Assembly (NCBI GenBank): GCA_949076555.1
Contig: CARUOB010000006.1
Coordinates: 1 to 64,000, forward strand
From: an uncultured Lachnospiraceae bacterium
GTDB taxonomy: Bacteria > Bacillota > Clostridia > Lachnospirales > Lachnospiraceae
DNA: 64,000 nt
Direction of reading: 5' to 3'
The notes under the pieces were generated by a model. The model was not told the origin of the DNA and did no database searches. It was given only the letters and a program-made list of their open reading frames with translations. The translations under genes were made by a program, and so were the position numbers. Positions 34,984-43,613 of this stretch are shown here, piece after piece. Numbering within the stretch: position 1 is the stretch's first letter; each line of letters starts with the position of its first letter.

Positions 34984-36276
34984 ATGAAGCGAAATGTCAT
35001 TCAGGATTTAATTAGCTGGAAAGCTGACGAGGAGCGAAAGCCTATGGTGCTTAAGGGCGCGCGGCAGGTCGGCAAGACATGGCTTATGAAAGAATTTGGG
35101 CGAAGCTGCTATGACAGTTTTGTCTATTTTAACTTTGACGAGGAGGATGCATTAAAGTCCGTCTTTGAGGCAAACAAGAATCCTCACCGGATTATTTCAC
35201 TTCTTTCCATGATTGCAGGAGAAAAAATTCTGCCGGGAGAAACGCTTCTTATTTTTGACGAGATACAGGAGTGTCCGGAGGCGCTGAACGCATTGAAATA
35301 TTTCAGGGAAAAAGCCAACGACTACCACGTTATTGCGGCTGGGAGTCTTCTTGGCACACTTCTTGCAAAACCGAAATCTTATCCGGTCGGCATGGTAAAT
35401 CTGCTTGACGTCTATCCGCTGACTTTTGACGAGTTTCTAGAGGCGGCTGATCCGGCGCTCTATGATTATTATGCAAGTATTCAGAAAAACTGGCAAATTG
35501 AAGATTTCTTTCACAACCGTCTGCTTGAGGCATACAACAACTATCTGATCATCGGCGGCATGCCGGAATGCGTGGATTCATGGATGAAATACCGTGACCC
35601 GGAGAAGGTTTTCCGGATACAGAGAGAGCTGATTGAAGTCTACGAAAATGATTTTTCCAAACACAACGGCAAAGTGAACAGTGGTCGCATTCTCATGGTT
35701 TTTCGCAGTATCGTCACACAGCTCGCCAAACCTAACGAGAAGTTTATGTACGGCGCTGTTCGCGAGGGCGGCAGGGCGCGGGATTTTGAGGAGGCGATCG
35801 AATGGCTTGTCTCGGCCGGTATGCTTAACCGCGTCTACAATGTATCCAAAATGGAGCATCCTCTTTCGGCTTTTGACAAATTGGATCAATTTAAACTTTT
35901 TGTATTTGATACCGGACTTCTCAAACATATGGCCGGTATTGACAACAGCGCGATTCTGTTAAAGGCGGACTACCAGTTCAAAGGGCCGTTGACGGAGAAC
36001 TACTGTCTGCAGCAGCTTCGGGGGCAGTTCGGGATCGAACCCCGGTACTATTCCGACAAAAACAGTGAAATTGACTTTGTACTGCAATACGGGACTGAGA
36101 TTATCCCTGTGGAGGCAAAAGGCGGGGAAGATAAAACCGCCCCGTCATTCAAAAAATATATTGCCGATCACAAACCCGAATACGCCATCCGCTTTTCCAA
36201 ACGCGGTTATCGGAAGGACGGGTATATTACAAATATTCCTTTATATCTTGTCCGGAAAACGCGGGAGCTGTTGTGA
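34984..36276 (+). CDS. AAA ATPase with DUF4143 domain
   Basis: 430 residues. An N-terminal AAA_14 domain has Walker A GARQVGKT (25-32) and Walker B LLIFDEIQE (88-96). The C-terminal DUF4143 domain spans about 210-400 and contains FVFDTGLLKHMAG and the nuclease-like EIDFVLQYGTEIIPVEAKGG (about 357-376), which resembles a PD-(D/E)xK core with an ExK-like end. The family is abundant in gut Clostridia and Bacteroidota in many copies per genome; its function is unknown. AGAAGGGGGGA just upstream is the ribosome site. The unit with its 32-bp array is bordered by 27-bp direct repeats. Confidence 0.88.
   Translation: MKRNVIQDLISWKADEERKPMVLKGARQVGKTWLMKEFGRSCYDSFVYFNFDEEDALKSVFEANKNPHRIISLLSMIAGEKILPGETLLIFDEIQECPEALNALKYFREKANDYHVIAAGSLLGTLLAKPKSYPVGMVNLLDVYPLTFDEFLEAADPALYDYYASIQKNWQIEDFFHNRLLEAYNNYLIIGGMPECVDSWMKYRDPEKVFRIQRELIEVYENDFSKHNGKVNSGRILMVFRSIVTQLAKPNEKFMYGAVREGGRARDFEEAIEWLVSAGMLNRVYNVSKMEHPLSAFDKLDQFKLFVFDTGLLKHMAGIDNSAILLKADYQFKGPLTENYCLQQLRGQFGIEPRYYSDKNSEIDFVLQYGTEIIPVEAKGGEDKTAPSFKKYIADHKPEYAIRFSKRGYRKDGYITNIPLYLVRKTRELL
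36235..36261 (+). repeat. 27-bp direct repeat, copy 2 (inside the ATPase 3' end)
   Basis: Identical to 34794-34820. It lies within codons for the last residues of the DUF4143 protein. Confidence 0.8.
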
Positions 36277-36329
36277 GACATGCACTGTTTGATACACATA
36301 AGTTTGCAATATAGTTAAAACCATGACAA

Positions 36330-36335
36330 TATAAT
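36330..36335 (+). promoter_or_regulatory. -10 box for the type I toxin gene
   Basis: TATAAT at 36330-36335, about 70 bp upstream of the toxin ATG. The nearest -35-like TTGCAA (36304-36309) is 20 bp away. The predicted leader of about 63 bases contains inverted segments that could sequester the ribosome site. Confidence 0.4.
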
Positions 36336-36404
36336 ATGCTTACCTGGGGAGCTGGGGGACGTGCTCTCACCTGATCCGAGTACCTTTCGGAAGGGGTGAT
36401 TATT

Positions 36405-36488
36405 ATGAGTACATATGAGGAATTGAGTTTGATAGCGAGCGTTGCTTTGCTAATCGTAGCTATTCTGAATCTGAAAAATAAGAAATAG
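36405..36488 (+). CDS. Putative holin-like toxin of a type I toxin-antitoxin system
   Basis: A 27-residue membrane peptide beginning MSTYEELSLIASVALLIVAI and ending in NLKNKK: a short polar N-terminus, one hydrophobic helix (about 8-22) and a basic tail. This is the classic pattern of the 'putative holin-like toxin' family (MSTYEALSLMI-type), related to TxpA/BsrG toxins, which insert into the membrane and stop growth when not repressed. AAGGGGTG is a strong ribosome site seven bases upstream. A 13-bp stem follows the stop codon, and a strong antisense promoter lies about 110 bp downstream, as expected for an antisense RNA antitoxin. Confidence 0.85.
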   Translation: MSTYEELSLIASVALLIVAILNLKNKK

Positions 36489-36587
36489 CCGTCCCGCTCA
36501 CTGGCAATGACTGGACGACTATTTCTTAATGTCTAATTAGTTTTCGCCGGGTCGGGTGAGCTGCATTCACCTTCCGGCTCCCTTGTT
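36472..36587 (-). ncRNA. Predicted antisense RNA antitoxin
   Basis: The minus strand has TTGCAA (36622-36617), a 17-bp spacer and TATAAT (36599-36594), so transcription should start near 36587 and run toward the toxin. It would end at a 13-bp stem with one mismatch (arms 36513-36525 and 36482-36494) followed on the minus strand by TTATTTTTC. The RNA of about 115 bases would pair with the 3' untranslated region and the last codons of the toxin mRNA, the arrangement of TxpA/RatA-type systems. Ends are approximate. Confidence 0.7.
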
Positions 36588-36593
36588 AAGCAT

Positions 36594-36622
36594 ATTATAC
36601 ACAATCAGCCCTGCTTTTGCAA
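36594..36622 (-). promoter_or_regulatory. Promoter of the antisense antitoxin RNA
   Basis: TTGCAA-N17-TATAAT on the minus strand, near consensus and stronger than the toxin's own promoter, as expected for a repressed type I toxin. Confidence 0.75.
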
Positions 36623-36648
36623 TAAAGAAAAGTTAGCGGCATGTGGCG

Positions 36649-37704
36649 TCACTCGTGTAGTACATCCCGCAGTTCCGGCACTTCCTCCGCTATGATTTCC
36701 ATGAAGTACGCCGCTCCTTCCGCGTTCAGATGGTCGGAGTCGGAAAAGTAAGTCAGATTCTCGCTGAAACGCGCGTCGTGGGAGTAATCGTAATAACTGA
36801 CGTTCGTGTCAGATGCGATGCGGTTGATCGTGCCGTAAAAACGATCCAGAAAGTCTTCCGGCACCGGGGTATTATAATAAACGGAAAATGGCGTGGTGAT
36901 GAGCACGGGCGTAAGCTCGTGCTTTTTGCAGTAGTCGATCAGGGAGAGAAGCTGCTCTTCCCGTTCGGGTAAAAAGAGGGTTTCCTTGTTGGTGAAATGC
37001 CGGTCGAAACGCATGGCGGCCCTGCTTGCGAACTCAGCGACGGCGGCCTCGTCCATTTCTATAGACTCTGGGGCGGCTTCGTCGGTCTCCACAGATTCCG
37101 CATCGGTTTCATCCGCCTTTGCGGATGCATTGTCCGGTTCGCTCTGTGCGGCGAACACCTTGAGAGAGGGGGAAAACGTCGGCAGTAGCTTTAAGAGATC
37201 CTCTCCGGCGGAGAGAATCGGAAGTCTGGTCGTCACGATGTCCGTATATAGATCATAGTTGGGGATGTTTTTTGGGGAGAGGCAGTGATAGTATTTTATG
37301 GACAACGCCTGCGCCTCGGTCGCATTTACCGTCTCGTTGTTGAAGGAAAAGTAGGAGACGGGGATAAACACGACGCACCCTTCGTCCAGATGTTTCCCGT
37401 ATTCCGCTAACAGAGCCAGATCATACTGATAAGTCTGGCTTACGCTTCCGAAATTAAAGCAGGAATATCCGTCCTGTGTAAGTCCGTCATAAACAAAGTC
37501 ATAGGCCCCGTGGGAGCTGCCCACATTGGCGATTTCCACCTCGTTGATCTGATTCCCCAACATCCGCAGATTCCACATATCCATATACTTCGCGTCGTCA
37601 ATTTCCCGGTACGGTATATTTAATAAAAAAAGAATCAAAACCGCCGCCGCCGGGATAGCGATACACTTTATGAGAAATACGAGGACTGTTTTTTTTCTAT
37701 TCAT
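36649..37704 (-). CDS. Membrane-anchored SGNH hydrolase-like protein (MBOAT partner)
   Basis: 351 residues. An N-terminal signal-anchor helix (about 7-29) is followed by an extracellular SGNH-like domain: IANVGSSHGAYDF with the candidate nucleophile Ser63 or Ser64, FIPVSYFSF as the second block, and a C-terminal DSDHLNAEGAAYF with the Asp/His pair. A 50-residue Ala/Asp/Glu-rich linker (about 195-245) lies between blocks. Such proteins accompany MBOAT acyltransferases (as DltD with DltB) and help to pass the acyl group to the glycan. It lies 115 bp downstream of the MBOAT gene on the same strand. AAAGGAAG upstream supports ATG 37704; an ATG 12 codons earlier lacks a good ribosome site. Confidence 0.75.
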   Translation of the reverse strand: MNRKKTVLVFLIKCIAIPAAAVLILFLLNIPYREIDDAKYMDMWNLRMLGNQINEVEIANVGSSHGAYDFVYDGLTQDGYSCFNFGSVSQTYQYDLALLAEYGKHLDEGCVVFIPVSYFSFNNETVNATEAQALSIKYYHCLSPKNIPNYDLYTDIVTTRLPILSAGEDLLKLLPTFSPSLKVFAAQSEPDNASAKADETDAESVETDEAAPESIEMDEAAVAEFASRAAMRFDRHFTNKETLFLPEREEQLLSLIDYCKKHELTPVLITTPFSVYYNTPVPEDFLDRFYGTINRIASDTNVSYYDYSHDARFSENLTYFSDSDHLNAEGAAYFMEIIAEEVPELRDVLHE

Positions 37705-37818
37705 CTTGTTCTTCCTTTTTTCAATTTTGAAATATTGCACAACCTCTATTCACTGTGTAAGTGAAATAATGATAGGCAGGCCCGTGGGGAATGCTGGTAT
37801 CAATCAATTACATCATGT

Positions 37819-39264
37819 TTAAAACTGAAAGTAAATAAACTCCGTCGCAATCCCTTTATAGGAAAACAGTGCGGTCGCCACCAAAAGCAGGACATAAACG
37901 CTCCATCGCACAGGCCCAATCTGTCGTGATACCAGCCCGATCACATCCTGTTTCAGGGAAACCAGATCGTAGAGGAAAAGCACGGCCGCCGACAGCAGCA
38001 TGCCAAGCATGGATAAATACGGCATATCCAGACAGATCGCAGCGGTTTTCAGATAGTTTATGGGCCTTCCGATATCCCAGAACAGCCTTGAAATGATCCA
38101 GAAGGCGTCCTGTATGGTGTTTGCCCGAAAAAAGATCCATGTAAAGCAGAGAAGGACAAAGGTGACCGGAAGCTGCCACCAGTGTTTTTTTCTGGTGACA
38201 GGTTCGCCCCGCCTTGTCTTGGGGTAGAGAAAGGTTTCGACAATCTGCAAAACACCGTGGATGGCGCCCCAGAGAATATAGGTCAGGCTGCTGCCATGCC
38301 AGAAACCGCTCACCAGGAAAGTGATCAGCAGATTCAGGCAGTTACGCCATTTCGGCACACGGTTGCCGCCGAGCGAAATGTAGACGTAGTCCCGGAACCA
38401 TGTGGACAGGGAAATATGCCAGCGGCTCCAAAATTCCTTGATGGAAAAGGAGAGGTACGGGCTTTTGAAGTTTGTTGTAAGCTCTATGCCAAAAAGTTTT
38501 GCACAGCCGATGGCGATGTCCGAATAGCCGGAAAAATCACAGTAAATCTCGATGGCAAACATCACCGTGACGATGATGAAAACAAGCCCCACATAGCTGT
38601 GCGCATTGTCGTATACTTTGTTTACGGTGGCGGCGAACACGTCCGCGATCACCAGCTTTTTAAAGTACCCCCATGCCATCAGCTTTAACCCGTAGGTCAC
38701 ACCTTTGTAGTCGAAGCGCCGCTCCCGCTTAAACTGCGGCAAGAGCGCGTCGGCCCGGCCGATGGGTCCGGCGAGAAGCTGTGGGAAAAAGGAGACGAAG
38801 AGGGCATAATAACCAAAGTGCCGTTCGGCACGGATTTTTCCTTTATAGACGTCGATCAGATACCCCATGGACTGAAAGAAGTAGAAGGAAACGCCTGCGG
38901 GCAGCAGGATTCTCAGGGTAAGGGGCTGCAGGGAGAGACGGCCTGTGTCAATCATGGCATTGATCCGGTCAACCACCGGAGCGCCCAGCTTAAAGAGCAG
39001 AAGAATACCCACAAGGGAAAGAACGCCGCCCAGAAGACAATGCTTTTTTTTCGCTTGATCGGGGGCGTTTTCCAGAAAAAGAGCCAAAAGGTAGGTAAGA
39101 ACCGTGGTGAAAAAGAGCAGAAGGCCGTAGGCCGCATGGAGATTCATGTAAAAGGCATAGCTTGCCCCCAGCAGGAAAATCCAGCGGAACCGGACAGGCA
39201 CGATATGGTACAGGATAAAGGCCGCTGTTAAAAAGACGGCAAAGGTTATGGAATGAAAGAGCAT
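37819..39264 (-). CDS. MBOAT family O-acyltransferase (AlgI/DltB-like)
   Basis: 481 residues with about 11 membrane helices. Family motifs present are QSMGYLIDVYKGK (131-143), FPQLLAGPIGR (160-170), YCDFSGYSDIAIG (241-253), FWSRWHISLSTWFRDYVYI (278-296, His283) and GFWHGSSLTYILWG (320-333) with catalytic His323. It moves an acyl group through the membrane to a surface polysaccharide. The sequence is closer to AlgI/PatA-type O-acetyltransferases than to DltB as far as the eye can tell. It is in an operon with the GtrII-like gene upstream and the SGNH gene downstream. Confidence 0.93.
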   Translation of the reverse strand: MLFHSITFAVFLTAAFILYHIVPVRFRWIFLLGASYAFYMNLHAAYGLLLFFTTVLTYLLALFLENAPDQAKKKHCLLGGVLSLVGILLLFKLGAPVVDRINAMIDTGRLSLQPLTLRILLPAGVSFYFFQSMGYLIDVYKGKIRAERHFGYYALFVSFFPQLLAGPIGRADALLPQFKRERRFDYKGVTYGLKLMAWGYFKKLVIADVFAATVNKVYDNAHSYVGLVFIIVTVMFAIEIYCDFSGYSDIAIGCAKLFGIELTTNFKSPYLSFSIKEFWSRWHISLSTWFRDYVYISLGGNRVPKWRNCLNLLITFLVSGFWHGSSLTYILWGAIHGVLQIVETFLYPKTRRGEPVTRKKHWWQLPVTFVLLCFTWIFFRANTIQDAFWIISRLFWDIGRPINYLKTAAICLDMPYLSMLGMLLSAAVLFLYDLVSLKQDVIGLVSRQIGPVRWSVYVLLLVATALFSYKGIATEFIYFQF

Positions 39265-39279
39265 AGCAGCCTCCGTATT

Positions 39280-40800
39280 TTACTTAAAAAGAATGATGAT
39301 TTTGTCACCGCTTTCGTAACATGCGTAGATACTGTTTTCCAAAGAAGGCGGCGTACTGTCTGTCAGGATTTGGTCCTGTTCGGTAAAGTCGTCAAATTCA
39401 AACACCTCTCTGGAATACTGTAACAGGATTGCACCGCCTAAGTAGGAGGAATTTGTGAGATAGGACGGCACGATTCTCCGGAAGAGAGGATATTTTTTCG
39501 TGAGACGGGCCGTCTCCGGAGAGCGGGGCGCTCTTCCCGAAACCGTGATAGCGCGGTAAATATTGTCCGCGTTCAGGGTTTCCAGGTCATGGACTATGCT
39601 GTGGGTGAGATAGGTTTCATATTGCTGCTGGCTGGCCATGGCATTGCCGTAAGTGTAAGAAAAAGTAAATCCGAAGAGCAGGCAGGGCAGAAAAAGGATC
39701 GCGGTGAGGCGATTAAGTCTGCGGCAGAGGGCCGCGATCATGACAGCCGCCCACAGTCCCGTACTGGCGAGACAGACCAGAGAATGCGCGCTTATGCTGA
39801 ATATCGAAGGGGTCAGAACCAGAAGGGGCAGCATGGAAGCAAAGGTCACAATGGCAGGCAGAAAAAGCACATACAGGAGAGAGAAAATTCTCAGCGGCAA
39901 AGGCTTTTTTTGATGCATCACATCCCATGCAGTACACCCCAGCCCAGAAACGACCAGAATGCCGAAGAGTAAGAGGGGAAGAGTGGGAACCCCCTGCAAA
40001 AACTCGTCGATGAGATCTGTAAAAACCCGGAAATTCTGTGTGATTGCATAGAAAAGCCCGCCGTCGGTCTTCCAGCCAAACTGATAGGCGTCAGGCTGCC
40101 AGCCGCCGTTCGCCGGGCGGATATAATGATTTAAAACCACGTATTTATAGACAATCACACTAAACGCACAGGCGGACGCCTGCACGAACAGTCTGGGGAT
40201 ATCGACGCGGGCGGAAAAAAGCATAAAAAACAATTCCAGAAACCAAAGCCCGATATAAACGCCGCAGCAGGGCTGGTAGGTGGTAAAAGTAACCATGCAC
40301 AGGAAGAAGGAAAAGAGAAAAATTTTATAAAGCGCCTTTTTTTCCGGCACGACATAGGGCAGAATCGCGGCGCACAGGGCGAGCGTCATGGTAACACAAT
40401 CAAACTGGTAGGAGAGATTGGACAAAAAATAAGGGTTTGCAATCACTAAAAAACCAGCCGCCAAGGCGGGGATGATCTGTCCGGCGCCGCTCAGACAGCG
40501 CTTTGCGTACAGCGTCAGGGTATAGGCTAAGAGAAGCACGGACAAAAGAAGCGGCAGCGGGGCAACGTTTCCGAGAGGGTAACCGCCGCTCAACTGAGTG
40601 ACCAGCTTTTCCGTCAGGGGGCGGGCGTCATTGTTCCATCCCGTAATGCCGTAGAGACTTCTTGGAATATCGTCATAGCAGGGACGGTTTGCGAGAATGA
40701 TAGGCAGAACATAGATGGTGTACAGGGCAGTCAGACCTAAAAAAAGGGTTTTGTCCTTCTGTTCTATCGTAAGCCAGACGGGAAATTTTTTGTTTTTCAT
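39280..40800 (-). CDS. GtrII/GtrS-type glucosyltransferase membrane protein
   Basis: 506 residues with about 11 membrane helices. The first loop, NRPCYDDIPRSLYGITGWNND (about 38-58), and IANPYFLSNLSYQFD (about 119-133) match the Glucosyl transferase GtrII domain. Such proteins add glucose side chains from polyprenyl-phosphate-glucose to an O-antigen or capsule outside the membrane, and work with a GtrA flippase and a GtrB-type transferase; candidates for both are in this window (53351 and 31036 or 42583). GGAGGA ten bases upstream supports ATG 40800; a 16-codon longer form begins at 40848. Confidence 0.85.
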   Translation of the reverse strand: MKNKKFPVWLTIEQKDKTLFLGLTALYTIYVLPIILANRPCYDDIPRSLYGITGWNNDARPLTEKLVTQLSGGYPLGNVAPLPLLLSVLLLAYTLTLYAKRCLSGAGQIIPALAAGFLVIANPYFLSNLSYQFDCVTMTLALCAAILPYVVPEKKALYKIFLFSFFLCMVTFTTYQPCCGVYIGLWFLELFFMLFSARVDIPRLFVQASACAFSVIVYKYVVLNHYIRPANGGWQPDAYQFGWKTDGGLFYAITQNFRVFTDLIDEFLQGVPTLPLLLFGILVVSGLGCTAWDVMHQKKPLPLRIFSLLYVLFLPAIVTFASMLPLLVLTPSIFSISAHSLVCLASTGLWAAVMIAALCRRLNRLTAILFLPCLLFGFTFSYTYGNAMASQQQYETYLTHSIVHDLETLNADNIYRAITVSGRAPRSPETARLTKKYPLFRRIVPSYLTNSSYLGGAILLQYSREVFEFDDFTEQDQILTDSTPPSLENSIYACYESGDKIIILFK

Positions 40801-40919
40801 CGGCGTGGTATCCTCCGGTTGTGTCGCTGATCTATAAGTACTTTTCACTTTATTATTTTACTGTATTGTGGAAATATTTACAACCATGTGCTATAGTGAA
40901 AGCGGAGGCGGAAGAAAAC

Positions 40920-42455
40920 ATGGGTATCACTTCCTTTTATTTTTTGTGTTTTTTTGCCATTTTATTAATTGTATATTACAGCATTCCACGTAAATTTCAG
41001 TGGGGGTTTCTTTTGCTTGGCAGCGTGGCGTACTGTCTGCTTGCGGGACAGGGCGTATTGGTTTTTTATCCGCTCGTGTCTGTGGGCGCCTGTTATATGG
41101 GGACAAGACTGCTGGATATGGCGCCTGCGGAGGCGGAAAAGCGGCGAAAATGCATTCTTGCAGTGACTATATTGGTCAATATTGGCATCCTTTTTGCTCT
41201 CAAGTATGTGAACTTTTTTATTAATACGCTGGATGGCGTCGTGCAGCTTTTCGGCGGGCCGGACAGGCTTATTTCCGGCGTGGACTTTCTGGTGCCTCTG
41301 GGAGTGAGCTTTTATACCTTCTCCCTTTTGGGGTATGTGATCGACGTCTATTACGGACTGGCCAAACCCCAGAAAAATTTTGGCAGACTTGCGCTCTACG
41401 GGCTGTATTTTCCGAATCTGATTTCCGGGCCGATCTTAAAATACAGGGAGCACGCGGCGCAGTTTTTTGCCCCGCACGACTTTGACTATAAGCAGGTGAC
41501 ACAGGGATTGCAGCGCATGGTCTGGGGCTTTTTTAAGAAGCTGGTGATCGCCGAGCGGCTGGGCGTTTTGGTGAACACGGTTTACGGGGACTATGAGGGA
41601 TATCCGGGCGCGTATATCTGGGTGGCTACCGTCTGTTACGCGTTTCAGCTATACACCGATTTCTCCGGCTGTATGGATATCGTGCTTGGACTGTCGCAGA
41701 GTTTGGGAATCGCACTGCCTGAAAACTTTCAGACGCCCTTTTTCGCGAAGAGCGTGGCGGAGTACTGGCGCAGATGGCATATTACGCTCGGCGTGTGGAT
41801 GAAGGATTATGTCTTTTACCCGCTTCTGCGGTCGAAATTTTTTACGAATCTGAACCAGTCTCTCAGAAAGAAATTTGGTAAAAAGAGGGGGAAGCAGTAC
41901 GCCACGTTTGCGGCCATGTTCGTTCTGTGGCTTACGGTGGGCATCTGGCATGGCGGCGACTGGAAGTTTGTGATCGGTTCCGGGCTGCTGCACTGGTTTT
42001 ATATTGTGATGGAGGAGCTGCTGGCGCCTCCCTTCGCCCGTCTGAATGAGCGGCTTCATGTAAACGGCGAGGGACGGTTTTTGAGCGGCGTCCGTATCCT
42101 GCGCACGTTCTTTCTGGTATGCGTGGGCGATTTGTTTTTCCGCGCGGCCTCGGTGGGCGATGCGTTTTCTATGCTTGGGTGGGCGGTGCGCGTGTGGAAT
42201 CCGCAGGTTTTGCTGGACGGTTCTCTGTTACAGCTTGGCCTTGACGGGATTGAGACGGCAGTGGCCGTTTTCTCCCTGCTTCTTCTGTGGGTGGTGTCCC
42301 TGAAGCAGAGAAAGGAACCGGTGCGGGAATACATTGCAAAAAAGCCGCTTGTTGTCCGATGGATTATGTGGTATGCGCTCCTGTTTGCGGTCATCCTGCT
42401 TGGGTACTACGGGCCGGGATACAGCGCGTCGGAGTTTATTTACCAAGGGTTTTAA
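40920..42455 (+). CDS. MBOAT family O-acyltransferase, second copy
   Basis: 511 residues, about 11 membrane helices. It has SLLGYVIDVYYG (135-146), FPNLISGPILKYREH (164-178), YTDFSGCMDIVLG (245-257), EYWRRWHITLGVWMKDYVFYP (281-301, His287) and GIWHGGDWKFVIG (341-353) with catalytic His344. It is divergent from the first MBOAT cluster and clearly a different subfamily (WRRWHITLGVWMKDY instead of WSRWHISLSTWFRDY), so the two may move different acyl groups. The start is ATG 40920 with GGAGGCGGAAG upstream. The downstream genes on the same strand include a GT2, a DUF6020-like protein and, at 47599-51157, SGNH, FkbH and ACP genes. Confidence 0.93.
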   Translation: MGITSFYFLCFFAILLIVYYSIPRKFQWGFLLLGSVAYCLLAGQGVLVFYPLVSVGACYMGTRLLDMAPAEAEKRRKCILAVTILVNIGILFALKYVNFFINTLDGVVQLFGGPDRLISGVDFLVPLGVSFYTFSLLGYVIDVYYGLAKPQKNFGRLALYGLYFPNLISGPILKYREHAAQFFAPHDFDYKQVTQGLQRMVWGFFKKLVIAERLGVLVNTVYGDYEGYPGAYIWVATVCYAFQLYTDFSGCMDIVLGLSQSLGIALPENFQTPFFAKSVAEYWRRWHITLGVWMKDYVFYPLLRSKFFTNLNQSLRKKFGKKRGKQYATFAAMFVLWLTVGIWHGGDWKFVIGSGLLHWFYIVMEELLAPPFARLNERLHVNGEGRFLSGVRILRTFFLVCVGDLFFRAASVGDAFSMLGWAVRVWNPQVLLDGSLLQLGLDGIETAVAVFSLLLLWVVSLKQRKEPVREYIAKKPLVVRWIMWYALLFAVILLGYYGPGYSASEFIYQGF

Positions 42456-42582
42456 AAGTATAATGAAAAAGCCATGATAGAGAGCTGCGGGGATTAGCCG
42501 GACAAGTTTTAAAAATACAATAGTAAAGACCGGAAAACTGTGGTAAACTGGGATATAAGATTATGAGTACGGGAGACGGAGA

Positions 42583-43515
42583 ATGGATAAGATAGCAGTA
42601 TTGATACCCTGTTATAATGAGGAAAAGACCATTGCGAAGGTAGTGGCGGATGCAAGAGAAGCGCTGCCCGAGGCGGTGGTTTACGTGTATGACAATAATT
42701 CTACGGACCGCACGGTGGAGCTTGCAAAGGAAGCTGGGGCGGTGATCCGGCATGAGCATATGCAGGGAAAAGGAAATGTGATGCGCAGAATGTTCCGCGA
42801 GATAGAGGCGGAGTGCTATATCATGGTGGACGGCGACGACACTTACCCCATGGAGTACGCAAGGGAAATGGCGGATAAGGTGCTGCTTCACAGCGCGGAT
42901 ATGGTTGTGGGAGACAGACTTTCTTCCACCTACTTTACGGAAAATAAGAGACCCTTTCACAATTTCGGAAATTCCATTGTGCGCGGCAGCATCAACCGGC
43001 TCTTCAACTGTGATATCAAGGATATTATGACGGGATACCGGGCGTTCAGCTACGGCTTTGTGAAGACCTTCCCCGTGCTTTCCACGGGCTTTGAGATTGA
43101 GACGGAGATGACCATCCACGCGGTCTACAACAATATGCAGATTGAGAATGTGATCGTAGACTACCGTGACAGACCGGAGGGCAGCGAATCGAAGCTGAAT
43201 ACCTTTTCGGACGGCTTTAAGGTGCTCCACACGATTTTGAAGCTCTACAGAGATTACAAGCCGTTCGGATTTTTCGGGCTGTGCTCGCTGATTTTGACGC
43301 TGCTTGCGGTGGTGTTTTTTATCCCCATTTTGATTACTTATATTGAGACGGGGATGGTGGACCGGTTCCCCACGCTGTTTGTCTGTGGGTTTATGGAACT
43401 GGCGGCCTTACAGTCTCTTTTTGCGGGTCTGATGTTGTCAAATATGGCGTTAAAGAACAGGCGTGATTTTGAGTATCGGCTGACCCTTGTGACAAGGCGG
43501 CTGAGGGAAGAGTAA
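42583..43515 (+). CDS. GT2 glycosyltransferase with C-terminal membrane helices (GtrB/DPM-like)
   Basis: 310 residues. The GT-A domain has IAVLIPCYNEEKTIAKVV (4-21), VYVYDNNSTDRT and the DxD-type motif MVDGDDTYP (about 84-92). Two membrane helices follow (about 228-254 and 264-290). The sequence family is that of dolichyl- or undecaprenyl-phosphate hexosyltransferases. It probably makes a polyprenyl-phosphate sugar used by the GT-C genes around it. Ribosome site GGAGACGGAGA before the ATG. Confidence 0.9.
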   Translation: MDKIAVLIPCYNEEKTIAKVVADAREALPEAVVYVYDNNSTDRTVELAKEAGAVIRHEHMQGKGNVMRRMFREIEAECYIMVDGDDTYPMEYAREMADKVLLHSADMVVGDRLSSTYFTENKRPFHNFGNSIVRGSINRLFNCDIKDIMTGYRAFSYGFVKTFPVLSTGFEIETEMTIHAVYNNMQIENVIVDYRDRPEGSESKLNTFSDGFKVLHTILKLYRDYKPFGFFGLCSLILTLLAVVFFIPILITYIETGMVDRFPTLFVCGFMELAALQSLFAGLMLSNMALKNRRDFEYRLTLVTRRLREE

Positions 43516-43536
43516 ATTGGTGTGCATAGACAGTCG

Positions 43537-43563
43537 GGGCATGTTCATTGAATGGACATGCCC
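43537..43563 (+). other. Strong intergenic hairpin
   Basis: GGGCATGTTCA pairs with TGGACATGCCC (one G-U) around a five-base loop. It begins 21 bp after a stop codon and has no T run, so it looks like an RNA-stabilising or processing hairpin rather than a terminator. Flanking GTGCATA/TTATGCGC words could extend it. Confidence 0.6.
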
Positions 43564-43613
43564 TTGGTTATGCGCAGGCAGGAACCGTTTTTGGACGGAT
43601 AGGGAGAAAGGCT

